Source: Paenibacillus timonensis | Lineage (GTDB): Bacteria > Bacillota > Bacilli > Paenibacillales > Paenibacillaceae | Direction: 5' to 3' | NCBI RefSeq assembly: GCF_022427145.1 | Contig: NZ_JAKSXN010000027.1 | Span: forward strand, 1-64,000 | DNA length: 64,000 nucleotides | Shown here: positions 8,390-16,577 of the stretch, one piece after another | Numbering within the stretch: the stretch's first letter is position 1 | Layout: every line of letters begins with the position of its first letter | Notes under the pieces: generated by a model | Told to the model about the DNA's origin: nothing | Seen by the model: the letters and a program-made list of their open reading frames with translations, nothing else | The model's database searches: none | Position numbers and translations under genes: made by a program

Positions 8390-9523
8390 ATGGTTTATAG
8401 ATGCAGAATTGAAGTGAATGAGGTTACCCCGAAGATATGGAGAGAGTTTCAATTTCATCCGGACGTGACGTTTCATCAGCTCCACAAGATTGTTCAAGCA
8501 GTTATGGGTTGGGAAAATCGCCATTTGTACGAATTTCATGTGAATGGACAAGTGATCGGGCTGCCTGATCCAACATTCGCAGATATGGAAGACCGCGAGG
8601 TATGGAACGCACGGAGGGAAACCGTTAAGAAGCATGTTCATGAGGAAAATAGCGATTTTACGTATGTCTATGATTTTGGCGATGATTGGCAACATACGGT
8701 TACGTTGATCAACATCGACTCAACGACAACCGATCCAGCACCATTATGTCTGGATGGAGCCCGCAGTTGTCCACAGGAGGATGCAGGAGGCGTTTGGGGG
8801 CATCAGCATATGATGGAAGTACTGCTTACTCCCAATCACCCGGAGCGGGAACATTTTATCGGCTGGGTTCGTGAAGGTTATGATCACGAACATTTCTTCT
8901 GCGGAGAAGTGAATCAGGAGCTTGGGCGGCAGAAGGACAAGCTGATCCCCAAATCACTGGTTAAGCGGCCGGAAGACAAAAAGCCTGTGAAATTGACGAA
9001 GTCGGTATTAAATAAGCATCTCAAGCAGTTAAGCCATGACCAGCTTATCGATTTGGTCAAGGGTTGTTATGGCGTCAGTAAAGATATGGAGAAATTTCTT
9101 GCCGTAAGAATTCTAGGCGATGAAGCGGTAGAATCTCTGTTTCAAGAATATCGCAAGAAGGTGGAACATGAGTTTTTCCCTGAACGGGGCCATGGGAAGC
9201 TAAGACTTCAAGAGGCGAAACAAGCAATATCTGAATTTGAGCAATTAACCGAAAGTGTTCGTTCCAGTCTGGAGCTGAAGCTGATCTACGTCGAGAATGG
9301 AGTCGACTTCACCCTTAGTTACGGGGATATCGATGAACGCTTTTATTACAGTATGGCGTCCATGTATGCCGATATCATCGATCACGTGAATGAAGATGAA
9401 ACGGCCGAGTTGTTCGACGAATTCGAAGAGCGCCTCGAAGCCGTCGTTTCGAAAACAGAGGGGATCGGCTGGGGTTTTCATGACAATTTGGCCGAACTGC
9501 ATGCTCAAATACGATGGATTTAG
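8390..9523 (+). CDS. Plasmid pRiA4b ORF-3 family protein
   Basis: The first 190 residues match the pRiA4b ORF-3-like family: YRCRIEVNEVTPKIWREFQ at the start, then FTYVYDFGDDWQHTVTL, CPQEDAGGVWGH and a LGRQ end. The family is common in mobile DNA and defence islands, and its biochemical role is not established. The C-terminal 180 residues are helical and acidic, and I do not recognise them. ATG 8390 has AAAGGAG (8371-8377) upstream. The next gene begins 12 bp after the stop, so the two are probably co-transcribed. Confidence 0.8.
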   Translation: MVYRCRIEVNEVTPKIWREFQFHPDVTFHQLHKIVQAVMGWENRHLYEFHVNGQVIGLPDPTFADMEDREVWNARRETVKKHVHEENSDFTYVYDFGDDWQHTVTLINIDSTTTDPAPLCLDGARSCPQEDAGGVWGHQHMMEVLLTPNHPEREHFIGWVREGYDHEHFFCGEVNQELGRQKDKLIPKSLVKRPEDKKPVKLTKSVLNKHLKQLSHDQLIDLVKGCYGVSKDMEKFLAVRILGDEAVESLFQEYRKKVEHEFFPERGHGKLRLQEAKQAISEFEQLTESVRSSLELKLIYVENGVDFTLSYGDIDERFYYSMASMYADIIDHVNEDETAELFDEFEERLEAVVSKTEGIGWGFHDNLAELHAQIRWI

Positions 9524-9535
9524 GTGAGGGGTTTT

Positions 9536-10174
9536 ATGCGCGGCGGTAAGAAAACGAAGCGGACCAATCACAGGTCGGAGTCCGCGGAGATGTTGGAGCA
9601 AGACGAGAATTTCTACTTTATCGCCGGATATACGAATTGGGGCTTCCCCTATGGCATCACGTGGGAGGAATATGAGGCGGAACAACGTGGCGAGTCCAGA
9701 AAAACGGCAGCAGCTGGAGGAGAACATATGAAGGAATTGAAATTGACCAAGCAGCAGCTTCAGGAGATCGTGGATGCCTACGATATGTACGTTGAAGGAA
9801 TAGAGTCCTTCCTGAATATTGAAACCGGTGAAGTTGTCATGTTGCGGACGTTTGATAGGGATGAAGAGGATGAAGAATTAAGCGAGATTATTGAAGAAGG
9901 CTTCGATGAAATATACTTTCGGATCCCTGAGCGAGTGTCGGATGAAGGGTACGCGGATATGATGGATTTTGCAGCAACGATTGAAGACAAAAAGCTTCAC
10001 TCCACTTTGATGAACATATTAAGCGGCGGCAAGAGGGTATTCCGAAGATATAAGGATACGTTATCTTCCGACAGAGAGCAGTTAGAGCGGTATTACCAGT
10101 TTGTTGAAGAGCAGAATCGTAAACGAGTTTCGGATTGGTTGGAATCCATTGAAGTGAAGATGATTCTCGAGTAA
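9536..10174 (+). CDS. UPF0158 family protein with N-terminal extension
   Basis: The C-terminal 148 residues (from an internal ATG at 9728) fit UPF0158: VDAYDMYVEGIESFLNIETGEVV, then IPERVSDEGYADMMDF and FRRYKDTL. Function is unknown. Ahead of it, in the same frame from ATG 9536 (site GAGGGG at 9525-9530), are 64 residues with YFIAGYTNWGFPYGITWEE, a motif I associate with separate small Firmicutes proteins. A good ribosome site, GGAGGAG, also precedes the internal ATG. Either this is a fusion of two small proteins or both starts are used. Confidence 0.65.
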   Translation: MRGGKKTKRTNHRSESAEMLEQDENFYFIAGYTNWGFPYGITWEEYEAEQRGESRKTAAAGGEHMKELKLTKQQLQEIVDAYDMYVEGIESFLNIETGEVVMLRTFDRDEEDEELSEIIEEGFDEIYFRIPERVSDEGYADMMDFAATIEDKKLHSTLMNILSGGKRVFRRYKDTLSSDREQLERYYQFVEEQNRKRVSDWLESIEVKMILE

Positions 10175-10203
10175 TAAAGAAATGTTTAGGCAGGGGATTA
10201 CCG

Positions 10204-10521
10204 GTGAAACGTTCTTCAAGACAGAAGATGATTAAACAGTATGCTCAAGCGGTCATTTCGGAACTTCAGCTACTAGGTTATCCCAGTGATCAAGCTAAAG
10301 AAGTCTTTTTTCGACACTATCGAGATATGAAACGCTTATTTGGTCTTGAGCAGAATGTATGCGATTTTGCAAAGATGATGGATGAATTTGAACGTGCCAT
10401 CCAGAAGAAACATGACCCAAGTGATCCCAATTCAATTGCTGTTGACCATCTAAAGCACTTGGCTCAAGCATACATTCATAGTCCAAAAAAACTGAGTAAG
10501 ATTGAAAAGGATGGACGGTGA
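10204..10521 (+). CDS. Hypothetical protein, 105 aa
   Basis: Small basic helical protein, not recognised. GTG 10204 follows AGGGGAT. The first 40 residues (MKRSSRQKMIKQYAQAVISE...) look like a helical bundle and no catalytic motif is seen. Its stop overlaps the next start (GTGA at 10518-10521), and a zeta-like toxin follows, so it may be part of that toxin operon. Function is unknown. Confidence 0.6.
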   Translation: MKRSSRQKMIKQYAQAVISELQLLGYPSDQAKEVFFRHYRDMKRLFGLEQNVCDFAKMMDEFERAIQKKHDPSDPNSIAVDHLKHLAQAYIHSPKKLSKIEKDGR

Positions 10522-10694
10522 ATAAGTTGGACCGTATTCAAGAGTTATCAAAATACATCAAACTGACCGGGGAACGGGCGAAGCTGGATGCGAAAGCGAA
10601 TGGGACGTACATTGTATACAAGAACGATCAAGGACAGATCGTTAAGGAACATGCCAACAACGAGATTGAGGTCGTCCAAGACCAGGGGGGATGA
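10518..10694 (+). CDS. Small protein (58 aa), possible antitoxin for the zeta-like toxin
   Basis: GTG 10518 opens a frame for 58 residues, MNKLDRIQELSKYIKLTGER and onward, ending in VVQDQGG. The two halves are a helical N-terminus and a short TYIVYKNDQGQIVKEH stretch. It overlaps the preceding stop, and its own stop is 3 bp before the toxin ATG. The tight packing before a zeta-like kinase suggests the cognate antitoxin; there is no similarity to classical epsilon antitoxin that I can see, so this rests on context. Confidence 0.6.
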   Translation: MNKLDRIQELSKYIKLTGERAKLDAKANGTYIVYKNDQGQIVKEHANNEIEVVQDQGG

Positions 10695-10697
10695 TGA

Positions 10698-11297
10698 ATG
10701 AAACCCTCTCCGATCATGTATGTGTTTGCCGGTAATAATGGAAGCGGGAAAAGTACAATACGAAATTTGATTGCGGATCAGCTTGGAATAAGTGTGAATA
10801 TTGATCCTGATGCTTTGGCCCGAGGGCTTCATGCAGATCAGCAGGAACGTCTTAGGGTATCTGCTGGGAAAGAAGCGATCAGGCTGGCTCGTGAATGTTT
10901 ACGTGAAAAACGCAGCTTTTCAATTGAGACTACTTTGGCCGGTGGGAATGTAATCAGGCTTATGCGGGACGCACGAGAGAATGGTTTCGATTTGATTATG
11001 CTATACGTGGGGCTTGGCGATTACCGACTTAACATTGAGCGGGTGGCTGCTAGAGTTCGAAACGGCGGTCATGACATTCCGACTGAAGATATCATAAGAA
11101 GACACACAACCTCTATTCAAAATCTGCTCTCCCATCTACATCTAGTCGATCACTTGATTGTTATTGATAATAGCACAAGATCCGGGGAAATTGTACTGCA
11201 AGCGGAACGTGGTGTCCGTTCTAGTCTGGTTAAATCTGTTCCATACTGGGTTCACACCATTACGGAAAAATGGAATGAGTCGATGCAACTCCAATAA
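10698..11297 (+). CDS. Zeta toxin family kinase-like protein
   Basis: The 199-residue protein has a Walker A motif, AGNNGSGKST, at residues 11-20, then NIDPDALARGLH and SIETTLAGG, as in the zeta toxin/AAA_33 group. Zeta toxins phosphorylate UDP-N-acetylglucosamine or related nucleotide sugars, poisoning wall synthesis or other metabolism. The substrate here cannot be deduced. It is the last gene of a three-gene run starting at 10204. Confidence 0.78.
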   Translation: MKPSPIMYVFAGNNGSGKSTIRNLIADQLGISVNIDPDALARGLHADQQERLRVSAGKEAIRLARECLREKRSFSIETTLAGGNVIRLMRDARENGFDLIMLYVGLGDYRLNIERVAARVRNGGHDIPTEDIIRRHTTSIQNLLSHLHLVDHLIVIDNSTRSGEIVLQAERGVRSSLVKSVPYWVHTITEKWNESMQLQ

Positions 11298-11325
11298 AAA
11301 AAGGCTCGCCTTATTGGCGAACCTT
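11295..11325 (-). terminator. Terminator for the minus-strand small gene and GNAT gene
   Basis: Read on the minus strand, GGTTCGCC and GGCGAGCC form a hairpin around AATAA and run into seven or more T residues. The stop codon of the 53-residue gene lies in the loop. Confidence 0.65.
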
Positions 11326-11472
11326 GGCAGCAGGTCGAACCTGCTTCAATTTAGCTATAGCATCGCTGACCATTTTGTCGCGTTCGGGATTGGGGCCGGG
11401 CATCGATTGCTTAACGTAATGACCGCCTGCATATCGACGAGCAGCATCATCAAGACTCATTGTCTTTTTCAT
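11311..11472 (-). CDS. Small protein (53 aa) downstream of the GNAT-like gene
   Basis: The minus strand has an open frame from ATG 11472 to TAA 11311-11313, with AGAGGTGA as ribosome site. The product starts MKKTMSLDDAARRYAGGHYV, ends LKQVRPAAKVRQ, is basic, and has no known motif I recognise. It lies 13 bp downstream of the 11486-12025 gene on the same strand and ends in a terminator, so the two form an operon. It could be the partner of a GNAT-type toxin, but that is inference. Confidence 0.6.
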   Translation of the reverse strand: MKKTMSLDDAARRYAGGHYVKQSMPGPNPERDKMVSDAIAKLKQVRPAAKVRQ

Positions 11473-11485
11473 GATCAATCACCTC

Positions 11486-12025
11486 TTAGGATAAGTATAG
11501 CATAATCAGGCGCTTAGCGACAGGTTCTTCGATAACCATGAGGCCACCACCAAAGTGTGCAGCACCAACGTCGTTTATGTAATACATTATGAGTCGCGAC
11601 CGCGTCTTCGATTGAAAAGCAACTGCACCATCAAGCCCAAGATCCATGCTTCGTTTGCATGCGAATGCCAATAGATGCTCGCCTATTAGATCGAACTCCT
11701 TGCGCTCATCAGGTAAGCTCTCGATAAGATGAACCCAAACATGATCCTCTGTACGCTCAAGAGCTATAACCCCTTGTATTAAATCATTGCCACGGATAAC
11801 CATCTTATACACTTCAACACCACGGTGGCCAAAATAAACCGTCCAATCGAACGCCTCGTTCCAATCATGCATCTGATCCTCTATATCATATGGCTGCAAA
11901 GCAAGGAACGAAACAGGGTATGTCTCGCCGCTGCGGATATGTAGTAACACGCATCCACCTCCCGCTATATAGATTAACATATTGGGATTATTCTGTCCGT
12001 TAAGCGGAACGCGCTGTGTGTTCAA
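11486..12025 (-). CDS. GNAT-like N-acetyltransferase family protein
   Basis: The C-terminal two thirds looks like an acetyltransferase fold: VWVHLIESLPDERKEF, then a helix, LGLDGAVAFQSKTRSRLIMYY, and a closing strand. The acetyl-CoA loop is not clear-cut, so activity is uncertain. The start may be TTG 12025 or the ATG that begins MLIYIAGGG; no ribosome site is strong. Stand-alone GNAT proteins paired with a small gene can be toxins that modify tRNA, but this pair could equally be something else. Confidence 0.5.
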   Translation of the reverse strand: MNTQRVPLNGQNNPNMLIYIAGGGCVLLHIRSGETYPVSFLALQPYDIEDQMHDWNEAFDWTVYFGHRGVEVYKMVIRGNDLIQGVIALERTEDHVWVHLIESLPDERKEFDLIGEHLLAFACKRSMDLGLDGAVAFQSKTRSRLIMYYINDVGAAHFGGGLMVIEEPVAKRLIMLYLS

Positions 12026-12088
12026 GTCTGATTGAACCTACTCGTCCATAGTCGCTTCAAAACACTCCCTACTATTTCATATGCTCAG

Positions 12089-12766
12089 TTAGAATGTTGG
12101 AACATTATGTACGCCACGAATAATATCAAGGGTTCTTCTTACAAATGATTCCAATTCGGTCTCATTGATCGGTTCAGTATGAGAAAACGGATCTCGATCA
12201 TGATGAAACCTTTTGCTAAAGTCATTGATACTTTCAAGTTCAGTAAGGTGGGACTTCATTTCTACCAGAGGAATGGAAGTTGAATCTCTGACTTTTTTTA
12301 TAAAATCTCCGAGCCATTCATTGCTCTTAAAATCCTTTGGAAACCGTATCCGAAGATTTCCTTCAATTAATGGGCGAATACTCATTGCAACAGCTCTCAA
12401 ATTACTTGACGTGCCTTCAAGGTATTCAGCAAGTGTGAAATAGCCTTGGTAATAATCTGAACGAGTTTCTTCTTCAACGTCCCAAATATCGATGGTACTA
12501 TCCGATACTCCCTCACGCTTGATGCAAAGCTGGCTCAATGCAGTTCTTTTTTCGGTATACTTCTCCCAAAGCATTCTTGCAAAAAATATATCATGCGTAA
12601 GTACAATTACTTGTCTGGCTTTATTTGTATAGGTGATTACTTGATCTGCGGTATACCTTTTCCTATGGTTATCAAGACTTGATATCGGATCATCAAAGAC
12701 AATAATTTTTTTATCGATATCTTGATCAGTTTCCAGCTTGTTTATCTTACGCAAAGCCGGCTTCAA
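12089..12766 (-). pseudogene. C-terminal fragment of an AAA_13/SMC-like ATPase
   Basis: The reading starts at a TTG (12766) preceded by an in-frame stop and contains a Walker B region KKIIVFDDPISSLDNHRK followed by VIVLTHDIFFARML. These belong to the C-terminal half of AAA_13-type ATPases of the RloC/PrrC-like group. The Walker A half is absent; upstream sequence (12767-12950) is unrelated. It is a truncated gene, probably cut by recombination. The remaining 160 residues are helical. Confidence 0.7.
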
Positions 12767-12987
12767 TCAGACGACTGTGTACCTTTTGCGTGAATCCATC
12801 GAATCCATAAGCTTCAGACAATCATGGTGGCAGCGGTTATTTCGGATTCATCAGCTGGAATTGGACATCGATTCTCCTGCAAACGTACGAGAATACCGTA
12901 TGCCGGGAGTCACGAAACAAGACTGCGGTGAGATTGTAAGGTGGTATTAGAACAAAAAGCTGAAACACCAAGTGGGAGGCGAGAAGA

Positions 12988-13947
12988 ATGACATTGATTA
13001 AAGACCTGAGTACCAACGATGAATTCGTCGGCTACTATTTGTTGAAGGAGCTGGAGCTGAAGCAAACCAACACATCTCCGGCTAAGGATTACTTCGATTT
13101 GGTGCTTTGTGATGCCAGCGGACAGCTACCCGCCAAGTATTGGGATGTAAAGGAAACGGAAAGGGACAATTTTTCTCCGATGACGCTGGTCAAGGTTCAA
13201 GGAATCGTTCAGTTATATCGGGAAAAACCGCAGGTTAAGATCACACGGATTCGCAATATAAGGGACGAAGACGGTGTGTCCCTAACCGATTTTATTCGAG
13301 CTGCACCAATAGGATCTACGGAATTATTAGTAATCATAAACAGAGTCATCGAGAGTATTTCGGATACGGCGATTCGCGATATAGTAAGCTTTTGCGTCGA
13401 TAAGGTGAGAGAGAAACTAGCTCATTATCCGGCGGCCAAAATGCACCATCATGCTTACTTCGCAGGCTTGGCTTATCATATCGTTCGTATGCTGGAGATC
13501 GGAGAGTTCCTTTGCAAGCAAAGGCCATTTCTAAATGCGGATATGATCAAAGCGGGGATTATTCTACATGATATCGCAAAGCCAGAGGAAATGATCGCTC
13601 ATCTTGGGGTCGTGACAGATTACAGCACCCAGGGGAAGTTGATCGGTCATATTGCCATGGCGGCTAGTTGGATCACAGAAGCGGCTTTGAGGCTGGAGCT
13701 TCCACTCGATTCGCAACAAGTAATTGGATTGCAGCACCTTATTCTCTCCCACCATAATCTCGGGGAATGGGGAAGCCCGGTACAACCGCAAACGGCGGAA
13801 GCGGTAGCGCTACATCATATCGACGCGCTAGATGCCAAACTCCAAATGGCAGAGGATGCACTGAGTGCCACATCGGACACGGAGTTGTGGACACAGCCGG
13901 TCCGAGGGCTGGAGAATAAAGCACTGTATCGGATACCACTCCTATGA
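12988..13947 (+). CDS. 3'-5' exoribonuclease YhaM-like (OB fold plus HD domain)
   Basis: The N-terminal 100 residues resemble an OB fold (LVLCDASGQLPAKYWDV), and the C-terminal 200 form an HD hydrolase: MHHHAYFAGLAYH near residue 152, HDIAKPEE near 194, and SHHN near 252. This is the YhaM layout, a 3'-5' exonuclease acting on RNA and single-stranded DNA. At 319 residues it has the usual length. Being inside the element, it is probably an additional copy beside the housekeeping one. ATG 12988 has GGGAGGCGAG upstream. It overlaps the next start by 4 bp. Confidence 0.87.
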   Translation: MTLIKDLSTNDEFVGYYLLKELELKQTNTSPAKDYFDLVLCDASGQLPAKYWDVKETERDNFSPMTLVKVQGIVQLYREKPQVKITRIRNIRDEDGVSLTDFIRAAPIGSTELLVIINRVIESISDTAIRDIVSFCVDKVREKLAHYPAAKMHHHAYFAGLAYHIVRMLEIGEFLCKQRPFLNADMIKAGIILHDIAKPEEMIAHLGVVTDYSTQGKLIGHIAMAASWITEAALRLELPLDSQQVIGLQHLILSHHNLGEWGSPVQPQTAEAVALHHIDALDAKLQMAEDALSATSDTELWTQPVRGLENKALYRIPLL

Positions 13948-14153
13948 ACATATCGCGGCAAGATTTTGAGAAGATCTTTAGAAGAATGAATGCTTCCTGG
14001 TCTTACGAAGATGCTGAACTAAATGACGAAGAAAAAGAACTCCTATGGAAGCGGCTTAATGAAGATATTACCGATGAGGAGTTCAACCAAGCCCTACTTG
14101 AGAAAAAGTCAAAAAGACCTGGAGCAAAGACCCATGGGGAGGAAACTCCATGA
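13944..14153 (+). CDS. Hypothetical acidic protein, 69 aa
   Basis: Starts at ATG 13944, overlapping the stop of the YhaM-like gene (ATGA), and its own stop overlaps the ATG at 14150. The product is short, charged and helical (MNISRQDFEKIFRRMNASW), with no recognised domain. Translational coupling on both sides supports a real gene. Function unknown. Confidence 0.6.
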   Translation: MNISRQDFEKIFRRMNASWSYEDAELNDEEKELLWKRLNEDITDEEFNQALLEKKSKRPGAKTHGEETP

Positions 14154-14723
14154 AAAGAAAATTTTACGTCGTAGTAAAGGGTGAAATCCGGGAATCTATA
14201 ACAAATGGGATGGGGGAGCCAAACAAAACGTTGAAGGAAATAAAGGGGCCGTCTATAAATCGTTTGTAACGTTAGAACTGGCAGAGATCTGGTGGAAGCA
14301 GATGTCGCCAGATCTACAAAACCCTAAGTATTATTTTGAGCAAAAGAGGTTTCCTCGGAGATTCAGCCTACCGGGGTAGAGGAAGAACAAGGGCCGTATT
14401 ACACCTATTTCATTATTGATCCTAGAACACAGATGCCCTTTTACGTTGGACAAACCCATGATATGGAACATCGGAAAATCAGCCATTTAAGTGATTCTTA
14501 CAAACATAGAGCCTATAAAAAATGGATTACAGATATCCGTAAGGATGGCCTCGAACCAGAATTCCAAGTCGTTGATATACAGCCAACAAAAGCAGATTCC
14601 CTGCGTTCAGAAACGAAATGGGTAAAAAAGCTAGCATACCAAGGCATCCGTGTCTTGAATGGTTGGCGTGAACATAAGGAATGGATTGATCTAATCCTTA
14701 GAGATAGAAATAGTAACGAATAA
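14150..14723 (+). pseudogene. Viroplasmin-like plus GIY-YIG gene broken by two frameshifts
   Basis: Three frames together read as one protein. MKRKFYVVVKGE from ATG 14150 is followed, after a shift near 14186, by PGIYNKWDGGAKQNVEGNKG and then AVYKSFVTLELAEIWW, the viroplasmin/RNase H1 N-terminal domain that binds RNA/DNA hybrids. After a second shift near 14345, EIQPTGVEEEQGPYYTYFII leads into FYVGQTHDMEHRKISHL, a GIY-YIG-type nuclease pattern, ending at 14723. Each break needs only a one- or two-base change. Hybrid-binding plus GIY-YIG in one chain is an arrangement I do not know as standard. The last part (from 14433) is open and might still be translated. Confidence 0.6.
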
Positions 14724-14751
14724 AAGTGGCCGACTAAACAGATAATGACTT

Positions 14752-14780
14752 TGCGGCAGAATAGCGGCAATGGTATAATG
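14752..14780 (+). promoter_or_regulatory. Sigma-A promoter of the Fic gene
   Basis: TTGCGG (14752-14757), 17 bp, TATAAT (14775-14780). The Fic ATG is 20 bp further on, so the leader is short. Confidence 0.65.
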
Positions 14781-14800
14781 TTATTGAGGGAGGTGATGTT

Positions 14801-15922
14801 ATGTTTACACCCAAATATTCAATAACGGACACCATAGCCCGCAGACTAATGGATATACAACGTGCCAGTGTTGTGGTGGATTTGCTTCCATTGCCCGCTT
14901 CTATTCTGGACTTGCTTAAGAAAGAATCGATGGAAAAGACTGTCATCCTTTCAACGAAAATCGAAGGAAATACGCTTGATGAGGCGACAAAGCGAAAAGT
15001 CTTGTACCAAACCAGCAATGACAATGAAGAGCAGGAAGTTTATAACTTAATGAAAGCCTTAGAATACCTGGATGAAGCCGAAAAAAGGCAGCTTCCGGTC
15101 ACAGAGGAATTGATTAAAAAGCTGCATGCCATTATCCGAATATCCCACGGACGAAGACCGCGTGTTAGCGAGTATCGCGAAGAACAAAATCAAGTTGGCA
15201 ACCGCAATGCTTCTGGTTTTTATTTACCGCCAGAATGGCAAGATGTTCCGGTATTAATGGAGGATTTGGTTGCTTGGGTGAACTCGCCAGAAACCTATTC
15301 GGTTCCGGTTCCGATCAAGGCTGGGATATTCATGTGGCAGTTTCTAACGATCCATCCGTATTTGGACGGGAATGGACGAACAGCCCGGATGATTACGACC
15401 TATCTTTTACGCCGCGGTGGTCATGGACTGAAGGGTTTATTCGTATTAGAGAATTTCTACGCCCGCAACTTAGCTGAGTATTATCGTCGACTCCAGTTGG
15501 GTCTCCATCACAATTATTATTTTGGACGGAACGAGGCTAACTTAACGCCCTGGCTGGAATTCTTTATTGATGGTTTGGCGGAGGTTTTTCAAGAAGCCGC
15601 TGCCATTGTAACAGAGAAATCCGCCCAAATGACCAAAATCGAACCGGATCTGATTCGTAAGTTAGATCCCCAGCAAAGAATGGTGTTCGCTCAATTGACC
15701 TTCAAACAAGACACCTTGACGACAAGTGAAATGAGGGACCTACTGCGCTTGTCGGATCGTTCCATAAGGGAAAAGGTTAGTCATTGGAGAGAAGAAGGTT
15801 TCATCGAGCCGCGCGATCAAGACGCCAAAAGAGTTCGATCGGTCAAATTATCCGCAGAATACGAGAAGCTAGCTCAAGACATTCGGAATGCCCCGGATAA
15901 GTTCGCTCATTTTCTAAAATGA
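14801..15922 (+). CDS. Fic family protein (AMP-transferase type)
   Basis: The 373-residue protein carries the Fic catalytic motif HPYLDGNGRTAR at about residues 184-195, with the His base and Gly/Asn/Arg nucleotide pocket. An inhibitory motif, STKIEGN, is at about 51-57, which marks the class whose inhibitory helix is in the same chain N-terminal to the Fic core. A C-terminal winged helix (about 290-350, MRDLLRLSDRSIREKVSHW) suggests DNA binding. Such proteins transfer AMP to target proteins; targets are unknown here. GGGAGG lies before ATG 14801, and a strong terminator follows. Confidence 0.9.
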   Translation: MFTPKYSITDTIARRLMDIQRASVVVDLLPLPASILDLLKKESMEKTVILSTKIEGNTLDEATKRKVLYQTSNDNEEQEVYNLMKALEYLDEAEKRQLPVTEELIKKLHAIIRISHGRRPRVSEYREEQNQVGNRNASGFYLPPEWQDVPVLMEDLVAWVNSPETYSVPVPIKAGIFMWQFLTIHPYLDGNGRTARMITTYLLRRGGHGLKGLFVLENFYARNLAEYYRRLQLGLHHNYYFGRNEANLTPWLEFFIDGLAEVFQEAAAIVTEKSAQMTKIEPDLIRKLDPQQRMVFAQLTFKQDTLTTSEMRDLLRLSDRSIREKVSHWREEGFIEPRDQDAKRVRSVKLSAEYEKLAQDIRNAPDKFAHFLK

Positions 15923-15926
15923 ATGC

Positions 15927-15965
15927 AGCACTGCGATCTCAGTTAAGATTCCGCAGTGCTTTTTT
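15927..15965 (+). terminator. Rho-independent terminator after fic
   Basis: AGCACTGCG (15927-15935) and CGCAGTGCT (15952-15960) pair perfectly and are followed by TTTTT. Confidence 0.88.
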
Positions 15966-15972
15966 AGTGCTA

Positions 15973-16019
15973 GAACATACATTTTCTGACAATGTATTGT
16001 CGTTGCGATTTGTCATAAT
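15973..16019 (+). promoter_or_regulatory. Island motif copy A, upstream of the broken HIRAN gene
   Basis: GAACATACATTTT (from 15973) then CTGACA at 15986-15991, exactly 22 bp, then CATAAT at 16014-16019. One of seven copies with the same layout. The half matching GAAC-N4-GTTC is weaker here than in other copies. Confidence 0.75.
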
Positions 16020-16047
16020 GGTGGAAAGACAAACGGGAGTGGGTACA

Positions 16048-16414
16048 GTGTATCAACCGATCTATGTGGCCGTTTCAGGTACGCAGCATTATTACGGGGC
16101 TGATTTTCTAAAGCCGAGTCAGATCGTTCACTTGATCAAAGACCCGGATAATCCGCATGATCATGAAGCGATAAAGGTGGATATGACCCCAATAGGAAAA
16201 ATCGGCTATGTCGCTAACAGTACCTACACCGTACCCAAAGGATGCCGCGGTGCCGGCCGGATTTATGATACGTTCGAACATCATGTTTGCGGCAGGTGCG
16301 ATTTGTTGTGAAGGATACAGCTATTGTTGAACTACACCGGGTATAGAGAAAATGTACATAGTCAAAATGACGGAGGATGTTTCGTTTTCTGCTTGTCTAG
16401 GCAGGAGGAACTAG
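16048..16414 (+). pseudogene. HIRAN-domain gene, first copy, frameshifted
   Basis: From GTG 16048 the product matches the intact copy at 49233 closely: YQPIYVAVSGTQHYYGADF and later GKIGYVANSTYTVPKGCRGA. Near 16292 an extra base moves the frame and the reading stops at 16309-16311. The homologous tail (VVKDTAIVEL, then EKMYIVKMTED) is still visible in other frames up to 16414, with a second break near 16337. HIRAN domains recognise DNA ends or stalled forks in helicases. As it stands, the gene is a relic or makes a shortened protein of about 87 residues. Confidence 0.7.
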
Positions 16415-16420
16415 GTAAAA

Positions 16421-16465
16421 CGTAGAATACCAGTTCTGATAAGGGTTTACATTCTATATTCTACG
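16421..16465. repeat. Inverted repeat upstream of the DUF1643-like gene
   Basis: CGTAGAATA (16421-16429) and TATTCTACG (16457-16465) are exact reverse complements 27 bp apart. It may be an operator pair or an RNA hairpin in the leader of the next gene. No T-run follows, so it is not a terminator. Confidence 0.45.
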
Positions 16466-16577
16466 ATAGGAGTTATACAACATAAAGCTCACCCAGATTG
16501 AACGAGGGAGTTCCTTAATCACCCTCAAGTTGTCGGAAAGTCAGCCAATCGGCTGCCAAGAAGGGAAGGAGTTCGTC

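Noticed and set aside
12738..12950. A 70-residue + strand reading next to the truncated ATPase
   Set aside because: It overlaps the ATPase fragment on the other strand, lacks a ribosome site and shows no recognisable motif. It is more likely chance or debris.
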